From Dactylosporangium sucinum (GTDB taxonomy: Bacteria; Actinomycetota; Actinomycetes; Mycobacteriales; Micromonosporaceae): a DNA stretch of 64,000 nucleotides. The stretch is from contig NZ_BMPI01000003.1 in assembly GCF_014647515.1 (NCBI RefSeq), positions 1 to 64,000 of the forward strand, given 5' to 3'. The notes beneath the pieces were generated by a model. That model was given only the letters and a program-made list of their open reading frames with translations, made no database searches and was not told where the DNA came from. Positions 8,288-18,780 of this stretch are shown here, piece after piece (within the stretch, counting starts at the first letter, position 1; each line of letters starts with the position of its first letter). The position numbers and the translations under genes were made by a program.

Positions 8288-8968
8288 GTGGCCACTCTCG
8301 ACGCGCTTCCCGGCCCCTACACCTTCGACCCCGCGACCACGGCGCTGCTCGTCATCGACATGCAGCGCGACTTCCTCGAACCCGGCGGCTTCGGCGAGAC
8401 GCTCGGCAACGACGTCGGGCAGCTGCGCCGGACGATCGCGCCGACCGCGGCCCTGCTCGCGGCCTGCCGCGCGGCCGGCCTGCCGGTCATCCACACCCGC
8501 GAGGGGCACCTGCCCGACCTGTCCGACTGCCCGCCCGCGAAGCTCAACCGCGGCGACCCCAGCATGCGCATCGGCGCGCCCGGGCCGATGGGGCGGATCC
8601 TGATCCGCGGCGAGCGCGGGCACGACATCATCGACGAGCTGGCGCCCCTGCCCGGCGAGCCGGTGGTCGACAAGCCCGGCAAGGGCGCGTTCTACGCCAC
8701 CGGCCTGGGCGAGCTGCTCTCCTCGCTCGGTGTCGTGAGCCTCGTCGTCACCGGCGTCACGACCGAGGTCTGCGTCCACACCACCGTCCGGGAGGCCAAC
8801 GACCGCGGCTACGAGTGCCTCGTGCTGTCGGACTGCGTCGGGTCGTACTTCCCGGAGTTCCAGGAGACCGGCCTCAGGATGATCGCCGCGCAGGGCGGCA
8901 TCTTCGGCTGGGTCGCGTCGTCCACCACATTCATCGCAGCTCTCCAGGCTTCGCTCCAGAGGACGTGA
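8288..8968 (+). CDS. Isochorismatase-like hydrolase, probable biuret/triuret hydrolase 2
   Basis: 226 residues from GTG at 8288, 11 nt after the first hydrolase. Triad D24 (VIDMQRDF), K129 ([10 protein letters not shown]), C162 (TTEVCVHTT) and Q202 (AQGGIFG); the K-C and C-Q distances (33 and 40) equal those of its neighbour. The C-terminal thirds are very similar ([10 protein letters not shown] shared). Residues about 75-105 differ: here KLNRGDPSMRIGAPGPMG replaces [19 protein letters not shown]. This looks like an old tandem duplication with substrate divergence, as for the triuret (TrtA) and biuret (BiuH) hydrolase pair of proteobacteria. Which copy takes which substrate cannot be told from sequence. 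Confidence 0.7.
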   Translation: MATLDALPGPYTFDPATTALLVIDMQRDFLEPGGFGETLGNDVGQLRRTIAPTAALLAACRAAGLPVIHTREGHLPDLSDCPPAKLNRGDPSMRIGAPGPMGRILIRGERGHDIIDELAPLPGEPVVDKPGKGAFYATGLGELLSSLGVVSLVVTGVTTEVCVHTTVREANDRGYECLVLSDCVGSYFPEFQETGLRMIAAQGGIFGWVASSTTFIAALQASLQRT

Positions 8969-8972
8969 CGAC

Positions 8973-10577
8973 ATGGCTACTTCGACCAACGCCCTGAAGG
9001 TCCCGTGGTGGGTCCGGGGCGACACCAACGCGTTCTTCGGCTTCGGCGTCAACGTCCTCGTCAACGTGCTGACGCTGACGTCCCTGTGCCTCTTCGTGGT
9101 CAAGCTGAGCGAGCGGGACGTGTTCCACGCGATCCTGCCGGCGCTGGGCATCGCCCTCGTCGCGGGCAACGTCTACTACACCTACCTGGCCCGCCGCCTG
9201 GCCCGCCGGGAGAACCGCACCGACGTGACGGCGCTGCCGTACGGGCCGAGCGTTCCGCACATGTTCATCGTGATCTTCGTGATCATGCTCCCGGTGTACC
9301 TCAGGACGAACGACGCCACGCTCGCCTGGAAGGCCGGCCTGGCGTGGGCCTTCATCATCGGCGTCATCGTGCTGATCGGCGCCTTCGTCGGCCCCTGGAT
9401 CCGGCGGTACGCGCCGCGCGCCGCCCTGCTGGGCACGCTCGCCGGCATCTCGATCACGTTCATCTCGATGCTGCCCGCGGCCCGCATGTGGAACCTGGCC
9501 TGGGTCGCCCTGCCCGTGTTCGCCCTGCTGCTCATCGGCCTGCTCACCGACACCAAGCTGCCCGGCAACTTCCCGATCGGCCTGGCCGCGCTGCTGCTCG
9601 GCACCGCGATCGGCTGGATCGGCGGCGCGATGGACGGCAACGCGGTGAGCGCCGCGGCCGGCGAGATCGGGTTCGCCCTGCCCGGCCTCCACCTCGACCT
9701 GCTGTTCTCCGGCCTGTCCGACGTGGCGCCGCTGCTCGCGACCGCGATCCCGCTCGGCGTCTACAACTTCACCGAGGGCATGTCCAACGTGGAGAGCGCG
9801 GCGGCGGCCGGCGACAACTACAACCTGCGCTCGGTCCTGCTGGCCGACGGCGCCGGGGCGATCATCGGTGCGGCCCTCGGCTCGCCGTTCCCGCCGGCCG
9901 TCTACGTCGGCCACCCCGGATGGAAGAAGGCCGGCGGCGGCAGCGGGTACTCCATGGCCACCGGCGTGGTCATCGCGCTGCTCTGCTTCCTGGGCATGTT
10001 CGGGCTGCTCGGGGCGGTGTTCCCGCTGCCGGCGATCGTGCCGATCCTGCTGTACATCGGCCTGCTCATCGGCGCCCAGGCGTTCCAGTTCAGCCCGAAG
10101 GCCCACGCGGCCGCGGTCATCGCCGCCCTGGTGCCCAATATCGCGCAGTGGGCGACGAGCCAGATCGACAACTCACTCGCCGCGGCCGGCACGACGGCGG
10201 CGAAGGTGGGCGACGCGGCCCTGGAGGGCAACGGCGTCGTGTACCACGGCCTGCTCGTCCTCGGCCAGGGCGCGATCCTGGCCGGCCTGGTCCTCGGCTC
10301 GATCGTGGCGTTCATCATCGACAAACGCTTCGTGCACGCGGCGATCTTCGGGGCGGCCGGCGCGCTGCTGTCCTTCGTGGGCCTCATCCACGGCGAGAAG
10401 GTGGACTGGAACGCCAACGGCCCGGTGGCCCTGGGGTACGTCTTCATCGCGGTGGTCTGCGGCCTGTTCGCCCTGACCCGCCCCGAGCCCCGCCCGAAGG
10501 ACGCGGACGAACTGGAGCTGGACCGCCTGGAGGGCATGGCACCGGCACCCGCACCGGCACCCGCTCCGGCGGCGTGA
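8973..10577 (+). CDS. NCS2-like (xanthine/uracil-type) permease
   Basis: 534 residues with about 12-14 hydrophobic helices from residue about 15 to 510. Family marks include TALPYGPSVPH near the start of the transport core, a first repeat RYAPRAALLGTLAGIS, and PLGVYNFTEGMSNVESAAAAGDNYNLRSVLLADGAGAIIGAALGSPFPP in broken form, which resembles NCS2/AzgA helix 8-10 regions. The tail is a short Ala-Pro repeat. Begins 4 nt after the second hydrolase. Probably imports the ureide substrate of the operon (biuret, triuret or a purine-derived compound), but the substrate cannot be read from sequence. Confidence 0.8.
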   Translation: MATSTNALKVPWWVRGDTNAFFGFGVNVLVNVLTLTSLCLFVVKLSERDVFHAILPALGIALVAGNVYYTYLARRLARRENRTDVTALPYGPSVPHMFIVIFVIMLPVYLRTNDATLAWKAGLAWAFIIGVIVLIGAFVGPWIRRYAPRAALLGTLAGISITFISMLPAARMWNLAWVALPVFALLLIGLLTDTKLPGNFPIGLAALLLGTAIGWIGGAMDGNAVSAAAGEIGFALPGLHLDLLFSGLSDVAPLLATAIPLGVYNFTEGMSNVESAAAAGDNYNLRSVLLADGAGAIIGAALGSPFPPAVYVGHPGWKKAGGGSGYSMATGVVIALLCFLGMFGLLGAVFPLPAIVPILLYIGLLIGAQAFQFSPKAHAAAVIAALVPNIAQWATSQIDNSLAAAGTTAAKVGDAALEGNGVVYHGLLVLGQGAILAGLVLGSIVAFIIDKRFVHAAIFGAAGALLSFVGLIHGEKVDWNANGPVALGYVFIAVVCGLFALTRPEPRPKDADELELDRLEGMAPAPAPAPAPAA

Positions 10578-10583
10578 CGCCCG

Positions 10584-10961
10584 GTGGAGCTCAACCGTCC
10601 GGACGTCGTCGCGGAGGTCACGCAGTGCTTCGTCGACTACGAGAAGGCCCTGACGGCCGGTGACGTGCGGGCCCTGACCGAGGCCTTCTGGTCGTCACCG
10701 CTGGTGAGCCGCTTCGGCATCGCGGACCGGCAGACGGGGGCGGCGGCGCTGGCCGCCTGGCGGGCGTCGCAGCCCCCGCTGCCCCCGGGCCGGCGCCTGT
10801 TCGACACGGTCGTCACCACGTTCGGCACGGACCTGGCCACGGTGACGACGCTGTTCGACTACCCGGGCGGGGAACAGCGACCGGGACGCCAGTCCCAGAC
10901 GTGGGTCCGCCTGCCCGAGGGCTGGCGCATCGTCCACGCCCACGTCTCCCACGAGTGCTGA
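10584..10961 (+). CDS. AtzH/HpxZ-like (DUF3225) protein
   Basis: 125 residues from GTG, 6 nt after the permease. The SnoaL-like fold family is recognisable from VTQCFVDYEKALTAGD, LTEAFW, VSRFGIADRQTG and the C-terminal RQSQTWVRLPEGWRIVHAHVSH. AtzH, from cyanuric-acid degradation, is described as deaminating 1,3-dicarboxyurea to allophanate. HpxZ belongs to the oxalurate/allantoin route. Its position behind allophanate hydrolase supports a role in making allophanate or handling carboxylated ureas. The usual partners AtzE/AtzG or HpxW/X are not in this operon, so it may act alone or serve an unlinked amidase. Confidence 0.75.
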   Translation: MELNRPDVVAEVTQCFVDYEKALTAGDVRALTEAFWSSPLVSRFGIADRQTGAAALAAWRASQPPLPPGRRLFDTVVTTFGTDLATVTTLFDYPGGEQRPGRQSQTWVRLPEGWRIVHAHVSHEC

Positions 10962-10962
10962 C

Positions 10963-10990
10963 GAGGGCGCCCTCCGGCAGGGGCGCCCTC
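10963..10990. terminator. Bidirectional hairpin terminator
   Basis: GAGGGCGCCC (10963-10972) and GGGCGCCCTC (10981-10990) form a perfect 10-bp GC stem with an 8-nt loop. It begins 2 nt after the AtzH-like stop and lies just beyond the hdeD stop on the other strand. Confidence 0.75.
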
Positions 10991-11003
10991 CTCGGCTCGG
11001 CAC

Positions 11004-11579
11004 TCAGTGGGCGGCCGCCATGTGGCCGCGGCCCGAACCCTGGTGGGCCAGCTGGTAGGCGGCGACGAGCAGCAGGATGCCGCTCACGATGGCGTACAGC
11101 CCGATCGCCCACGCGATGGCCAGCGCGCCCGCCGCCGGGCGGACCATGATGAACAGGCCGGCGACGATCGCCAGGGCGCCGATGAGGGCCAGCGACCAGC
11201 CCCCGTGCTGGCGCGTCGCCAGCCACAGGTCGGCCAGGCCGGTCAGCACCGCCCAGACGCCGACCATGATCGCCAGGACGACGGCCGTGACGCCCGGCCA
11301 CACGAGCGCCATGATGCCGATCACCAGGCCCACCACGCCGGCCACCGCCCGCGCGGCCCGCGGGCCGCCGCCGTCGGCGAAGCCGGTCACCGGGTTCGAC
11401 GGGCCGGGCGCCGGGCGGATCGCATGCACGATCTGCTCGATGCCGGTGACGATGGCGAAGATGGCGAACAACAGGGCCAGGGCGATCACCGTGACGCCGG
11501 GCCAGATCACCGCGAGGATGCCGAACACGATGGCGAGCACCCCGCGGATGCCCAGCAGCCACGCTTCTCTCTTGAGCAT
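11004..11579 (-). CDS. HdeD-family (DUF308) membrane protein
   Basis: 191 residues from the ATG at 11579. A GAGGAGG Shine-Dalgarno lies about 5 nt upstream, which rules out the earlier ATG at 11594 that contains it. Six predicted transmembrane helices in three pairs. IWPGVTVIALALLFAIFAIVTG and VWPGVTAVVLAIMVGVWAVLTG are clear internal repeats of the DUF308 unit, with GLYAIVSG in the last. HdeD proteins accompany acid or general stress responses. Last gene of the hsp20-dnaK-cbpA-cbpM unit, 43 nt downstream of cbpM. Molecular role unknown. Confidence 0.85.
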   Translation of the reverse strand: MLKREAWLLGIRGVLAIVFGILAVIWPGVTVIALALLFAIFAIVTGIEQIVHAIRPAPGPSNPVTGFADGGGPRAARAVAGVVGLVIGIMALVWPGVTAVVLAIMVGVWAVLTGLADLWLATRQHGGWSLALIGALAIVAGLFIMVRPAAGALAIAWAIGLYAIVSGILLLVAAYQLAHQGSGRGHMAAAH

Positions 11580-11622
11580 CGAAGTCCTCCTCAAAGGTTC
11601 CTGAAGGGGGCAGGAATCGGCT

Positions 11623-14656
<3,034 letters not shown>

Positions 14657-14693
14657 GTCCCGTCCTCTCGTCCGTGCGGGTTCAGATCTGTGA

Positions 14694-15260
14694 TCAGGTC
14701 ATCGAGCTGCGGCCGACCTGGCCCGTGCTGCCGGTGCCCGTGGTGCCGGTGGCCCGCTGGCTGGCCGGGCCGGGGCGCGACTGCCCCTCCTTCATCTGCT
14801 TGGCCTGCGCGGCCGGGGTCTGGGTGGCCGGCGGGTCCTGCCGGGGTTCGCGGGGGATCGGTTCGCGGGGGATCGCCTTGCGGGACTGCACCTCGATCCG
14901 CCGGGCCCGGTTGCCGCGCGTCTTCGGCGCCCGGATCGCCAGCACGCCGCTGTCGAGGTCGGCCTCGACGCCGTCCGCGTCGATCTCGCCGGGGAGGGCC
15001 ACGAGGTACTCGAACTCGCCCGACTTGCGGGACTGGTGCCGCAGCAGGCCGGTGCGCTGCCGCTCGCGGAACCGTCCGGCGATCCGGATCTCGTTGTCCC
15101 GCAGCTCGATGCTCAGGTCGTCGGCGCTCGCGCCCGGCAGGTCGAGATCGATGAGGAACGCGTCATCGGTCTCCTCGACGTCCGCGGGCACGCTGACGCC
15201 GGCCACCGGGAACATGGACGCGAGGGGCTGCCGGTGGGGGCGGCTGACCAGGAGTGTCAT
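14694..15260 (-). CDS. Hsp20-family small heat-shock protein
   Basis: 188 residues from ATG 15260. The alpha-crystallin domain spans about 20-115: [37 protein letters not shown] and [25 protein letters not shown] in sequence, ending with the expected GVLxIxxPK. The C-terminal about 70 residues are an unusual Pro/Gln/Thr-rich extension with the near repeat PREPIPREP. Holdase that keeps unfolding proteins soluble for DnaK. First gene of the five-gene stress operon. The 161-bp upstream gap to the divergent DUF2267 gene holds no recognisable HAIR or CIRCE site. Confidence 0.92.
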   Translation of the reverse strand: MTLLVSRPHRQPLASMFPVAGVSVPADVEETDDAFLIDLDLPGASADDLSIELRDNEIRIAGRFRERQRTGLLRHQSRKSGEFEYLVALPGEIDADGVEADLDSGVLAIRAPKTRGNRARRIEVQSRKAIPREPIPREPRQDPPATQTPAAQAKQMKEGQSRPGPASQRATGTTGTGSTGQVGRSSMT

Positions 15261-15421
15261 CGGGGCATCTCCCAACGATGAGACGGCCGGTGTACCCCGC
15301 CATGCTGGAAGCCCCCGGGGTGACACGGTCCCACCCGTTCCGGATGAGCGGATCCGGGGTCCCGACGCCCGTCCCTTCTGAGTGATGGCCGTTCACCTGT
15401 GCGGGCGGCAGCGTTCGGTGC

Positions 15422-15817
15422 ATGTACGAAGACGTGTTCATCGCGGAGGTACGTGAGAAGGCCGGGCTCGCCGACGACCGGGAGGCCCGCCAGGCGGTGC
15501 GCGGAGTACTGCACGCGCTGGCCAACCGGCTGCCCGACGGGTGGGTCCACCACCTGGCCGCGGAGCTGCCACCGACGCTCGCCGAGCCGCTCTGGTCCTT
15601 CCAGCACCTGTACGACCAGGAGGTCCACCTGGACTTCCTGGCCGACGTGGCCGCGCGCGCCGAGGTGTCGCCGGACGATGCCGCCCGGGTGGCGCGCGCC
15701 GTGTTCGCCACGGTGGCGAGCGCGTGCGACCCGGCCCTCCTGCGGCGGATCTACCAGCCGCTCACCAGCGACATCCTGGCCCTGACCGAGCCGGCCGGGG
15801 CGCTGCTGCCGGTCTGA
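15422..15817 (+). CDS. DUF2267 protein
   Basis: 131 residues, all alpha-helical by composition: MYEDVFIAEVREKAGL, ARQAVRGVLHALANRLP, HHLAAELPPTLAEPLWSF, FLADVAARAEVSPDDAARVARAVFATVASA. This two-repeat helical pattern (each with an LxxRLPxxxxxHLAAxLP-type motif) is DUF2267. Such genes often lie near hsp20 or other stress genes in actinobacteria; here it is divergent from hsp20. Function unknown. Confidence 0.85.
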   Translation: MYEDVFIAEVREKAGLADDREARQAVRGVLHALANRLPDGWVHHLAAELPPTLAEPLWSFQHLYDQEVHLDFLADVAARAEVSPDDAARVARAVFATVASACDPALLRRIYQPLTSDILALTEPAGALLPV

Positions 15818-15824
15818 CCTTGAT

Positions 15825-16466
15825 TCATTGGATGTACGAGCGCGCGCCGTGCTCGTCCAGGGCGGCCAGCACCGCCGGCGGGTCGCGGCGCGCCACGGCC
15901 TCGAAGAGACGCTCGTGCCGGTGCACGCCGTCGTGCGCCGGCGCCACCTCCGCCTCGCGCCGCAGGTTGAGCGCCATGTACAGCTGGATCTTCACCAGCA
16001 CCGACTCGTAGACGGCGACGAGCTGCCGGTTGCCGGCCAGCGCGACCACCGCGACGTGCAACTCCCGATGGGCCGTCGCCATGTCGAACCGGTCGCCCCG
16101 GGCATCGGACTCCTGCATCGCCTTCATCGCCGCCGCCACCCCGGACAGGTCGGCGTCGGGCGGCGTGGTCGTCACCGCGTGCCGCTCCAGCACGTCGCGC
16201 ACCGCGTAGAGCTCCTGGATGTCCACGTCCGAGAGCGTCGCCACCCGCACACCGCGCCGCGGGACGTGCTCGACGAGCCCCTGCTGCGCCAGCAGCCGCA
16301 TCGCCTCCCGCAGCGGGGCCCGGCTGATCCCGAACCTGCGCGTGAGCTGCTCCTCGACCAGCCGCTCGCCCGGGTCGGCGCCGCCGCCGAGGATCTCCCG
16401 GCTCAGCCGGGACACCGCCAGCTCGACCAGGCTCGCGCTGGGCAGCTGCTCGGACTCGGACCTCAT
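15825..16466 (-). CDS. GntR-family regulator with FCD domain
   Basis: 213 residues. Winged helix at about 10-75: LVELAVSRLSREILGGG, then ERLVEEQLTRRFGISRAPLREAMR (a textbook GntR helix-turn-helix) and GLVEHVPRRGVRV. All-helical FCD effector domain at 85-205 with the metal/acid-binding histidines in MATAHRELHVAV and HERLFEAVARRD. FCD regulators answer to small organic acids and nitrogen compounds. It stands alone, 8 nt beyond the convergent DUF2267 gene, between the allophanate operon and the glyoxylate operon. Either, or the urate operon, could be its target; nothing in the sequence decides this. Confidence 0.9.
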   Translation of the reverse strand: MRSESEQLPSASLVELAVSRLSREILGGGADPGERLVEEQLTRRFGISRAPLREAMRLLAQQGLVEHVPRRGVRVATLSDVDIQELYAVRDVLERHAVTTTPPDADLSGVAAAMKAMQESDARGDRFDMATAHRELHVAVVALAGNRQLVAVYESVLVKIQLYMALNLRREAEVAPAHDGVHRHERLFEAVARRDPPAVLAALDEHGARSYIQ

Positions 16467-16579
16467 CGGACCAGTGTGGCAGACGTGGTACCTGGGGCCG
16501 GTCGTCGGCGATCGACCGGTGGACGGGTCTGTCCGACCGGGGGCAGAAAGTGTCGCATGGGGGCGGTAGCCTGCTGGAC

Positions 16580-17218
16580 ATGACGCAGCCACCGTATGGA
16601 CCCGACCCATACGCAGCCAACCCGTATGGCCAGCCGAGTCCCTACGGGCAGCCGTCGCCCTACGGGCAGCAACCGCCGCAGCAGCCGTATGGGCAGCCGG
16701 CCCTGCCCGCGGCACAGCCGCCGATGTCGGCGCCGCCCGCCTCGGGCCCGCCCGGGTCCGGCCCGCCGTATTCGCCGACGTATCAGCTCCCGGTCTCCGG
16801 CGTCCCGACCTCGGGTGGGTATGACCCCTATGGCCAGGCCGCCTACGGGCAGCCGGCCTACGGGGTGCCCGTCGCCGTCGGCGTGCCGGCCTACGACCCG
16901 GTGACCGGCCAGCCCTACTCGGACAAGAGCAAGATGGTCGCCGGCCTGCTCCAGCTGCTGCCCGGCGCCCTGTTCGTCCTCGGCGGCATCGGCCGGCTCT
17001 ACGCCGGCAACATCGCCCTCGGCGTGACCCAGCTGGTCCTGAGCGTGGTCATCGGCTGGAGCGCCTTCGTCTGCGGCTTCTTCCTCTGGGCCGTCCTGCT
17101 CGGCTTCATCCCGTGGATGGTGACCGGCGGCCTGTGGCTGTGGTTCGTGATCGACGGCATCATGATGCTCGCCGGTCGCCCGGTCGACGGCCAGGGCCGC
17201 CCGCTGCGCCCCAACTGA
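16580..17218 (+). CDS. TM2-domain membrane protein with PYG-repeat N-terminus
   Basis: 212 residues from ATG 16580. Residues 1-100 are a disordered Pro/Gly/Tyr/Gln region with repeats of NPYGQPSPYGQ type. From about 115 a TM2 domain follows: SKMVAGLLQLLPG, then GIGRLYAGNIALGVTQLVLS, and a second helix pair ending WFVIDGIMMLAGRPVDGQG. The TM2 signature (GRLYxG near the first helix, D near the second) is present. Probable small integral membrane protein; function unknown. Its last 59 bp overlap the 3' end of the antisense zinc-ribbon gene. Confidence 0.88.
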   Translation: MTQPPYGPDPYAANPYGQPSPYGQPSPYGQQPPQQPYGQPALPAAQPPMSAPPASGPPGSGPPYSPTYQLPVSGVPTSGGYDPYGQAAYGQPAYGVPVAVGVPAYDPVTGQPYSDKSKMVAGLLQLLPGALFVLGGIGRLYAGNIALGVTQLVLSVVIGWSAFVCGFFLWAVLLGFIPWMVTGGLWLWFVIDGIMMLAGRPVDGQGRPLRPN

Positions 17219-17426
17219 TCCCACCCGCCTCGCGAGCGTGGCCGGGCGCCACGGGCTGGGGCGCCGGCGCGGGCACCAGGATGTCCACCGGCCCGAAGAA
17301 CCGATGCCCGACCACGCACCGAAGGTGCACGTATTCGATCGGCCCGTCGGTGCCGGCGGCCCGCCCCTGCGAGCGCGAGGTCGCGGGCGACCCGCACTCG
17401 GGGCAGTCCACCAGCTTCGTCGTCAT
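17160..17426 (-). CDS. Small zinc-ribbon protein
   Basis: 88 residues from ATG 17426. The N-terminus LVDCPECGSPATSRSQGR has one CxxC knuckle, with C and H of LRCVVGHRFFGP as the likely second pair. This is a layout seen in short actinobacterial zinc-ribbon proteins. The C-terminal about 35 residues are a Pro/Gly/Arg tail encoded antisense to the end of the TM2 gene, so the true stop is real but the tail is probably unstructured. Function unknown; moderate confidence that it is expressed. Confidence 0.5.
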   Translation of the reverse strand: MTTKLVDCPECGSPATSRSQGRAAGTDGPIEYVHLRCVVGHRFFGPVDILVPAPAPQPVAPGHAREAGGISWGAAGGPGRRPGDRRAS

Positions 17427-17541
17427 ACCCTGCTGCACGCCCGGCCCCGCGGGACGGCTCACCAGCGTCACGAACCCGACCGGGCCCCGCACGTCCGCGC
17501 CCTGACACCCCCGGTTGCCTGACCGCTCGGGTGTCGGCGGG

Positions 17542-18780
17542 TCAGCGACGGAGGTTGACGCCGCGGATCGAGGCGTCCAGGACCTCGGCCGTGTGGGCCA
17601 GGCGGAGCTCGGCGCCGGCCCGGGCCAGGCCCGCGGCGATCTGCATCAGGCAGCCCGGGTTCGCCGTCACCAGGACCTCGGCGCCCGTCGACAGGACGTT
17701 CGTCGCCTTGCGGGTCGCCAGCTCCGCCGCCGGGCCGGGGTTCAGGATGTTCCAGATGCCCGCCGAGCCGCAGCAGAGCTCCGCCTCCGGGATCTCGTGC
17801 AGGACCAGGTCCGGGATCTCGGCGAGCAGCCGGCGCGGCTGGGCGCGCACGCCCTGGGCGTGGCCCAGGTGGCACGCGTCGTGGTAGGCGATCCGCAGCC
17901 GAAGCGGGTGGCGCGGGGCGGCCGGGCCCAGCTCGACCAGCACCTCCGACAGGTCCCGGACCCGCAGCGACAGCGCCGATGCGCGGGGGTCGTCGGGCAG
18001 CAGCTCGCCGAGCTCCTTCAGGGAGGAGCCGCAGCCGGCCGCGTTCACCACCAGGTAGTCGATGCCGGTCGCGGTGAACGTGTCGACCAGGGCGCGGGCG
18101 AAGCGCTGGGCCTCCTCCCGGCGTCCACTGTGGACGCTCAGCGCGCCGCAGCAGCCCTGGTCCGGCGGTACCACCACGTCACAGCCCTCCGCCGCGAGCA
18201 CGCGGGCGGTCGCGGCGTTCACCCCGGGGAAGAACGCGTGCTGGACGCAGCCCGTCAGCAGGCCCACGACCGCGCGGCGGCGGCCGACGGCGGGGATCAG
18301 CGACGGGAGCGGCACGCTGCGGCGCACCGGCGGAGCCAGGTCGGTCAGGGTCGACAGGGCGGGCGGCATCAGGCCGCGGAAGGGTCGGCCCAGCGCCTGG
18401 TACACGCGCAGCGGCGCCTTCGCCAGCGCGAGCCGGGAGCGGTACGGGAAGAGGGCGAAGATCGCCTCGCGCAGCCAGCGGTCGGCCCCGCGACGGGGGA
18501 CCGCCTCCTCGACCCGGACGCGGGTCTGCTCGATGAGCGTGTCGTACTGCACGCCGGACGGGCAGGCCGTCACGCACGCCATGCAGCCCAGGCAGGCGTC
18601 GAAGTGGCCGGCCATCGTCGGGGTGAGCGGCTCGCCCTGGGACTCCTGGAGCATGAGCTGGATGCGGCCGCGCGGGGAGTCCATCTCCTCGCCCCACAGC
18701 ACGTACGTCGGGCAGGTCGGCAGGCAGAAACCGCAGTGGACGCAGTCGCTGATCAGCTCGTCACGGGAGCGGTCGGTCAT
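17542..18780 (-). CDS. glcF: Glycolate oxidase iron-sulfur subunit GlcF
   Basis: 412 residues. Two ferredoxin-like [4Fe-4S] motifs: CVHCGFCLPTCPTY near the N-terminus and CLGCMACVTACPSG at about 58-71. Then two CCG domains: DQGCCGALSVHSG and ELCCGSAGIWN, with HDACHLGHAQG between. It accepts electrons from the GlcD/GlcE flavoproteins and passes them to the membrane chain. ATG overlaps the glcE stop (ATGA). Last gene of the aceB-glcD-glcE-glcF operon. Confidence 0.95.
   Translation of the reverse strand: MTDRSRDELISDCVHCGFCLPTCPTYVLWGEEMDSPRGRIQLMLQESQGEPLTPTMAGHFDACLGCMACVTACPSGVQYDTLIEQTRVRVEEAVPRRGADRWLREAIFALFPYRSRLALAKAPLRVYQALGRPFRGLMPPALSTLTDLAPPVRRSVPLPSLIPAVGRRRAVVGLLTGCVQHAFFPGVNAATARVLAAEGCDVVVPPDQGCCGALSVHSGRREEAQRFARALVDTFTATGIDYLVVNAAGCGSSLKELGELLPDDPRASALSLRVRDLSEVLVELGPAAPRHPLRLRIAYHDACHLGHAQGVRAQPRRLLAEIPDLVLHEIPEAELCCGSAGIWNILNPGPAAELATRKATNVLSTGAEVLVTANPGCLMQIAAGLARAGAELRLAHTAEVLDASIRGVNLRR

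Noticed and set aside
15261-15421. Searched for HAIR (HspR) or CIRCE (HrcA) sites upstream of hsp20
   Set aside because: No matching inverted repeat seen, so no regulator is assigned to the stress operon.
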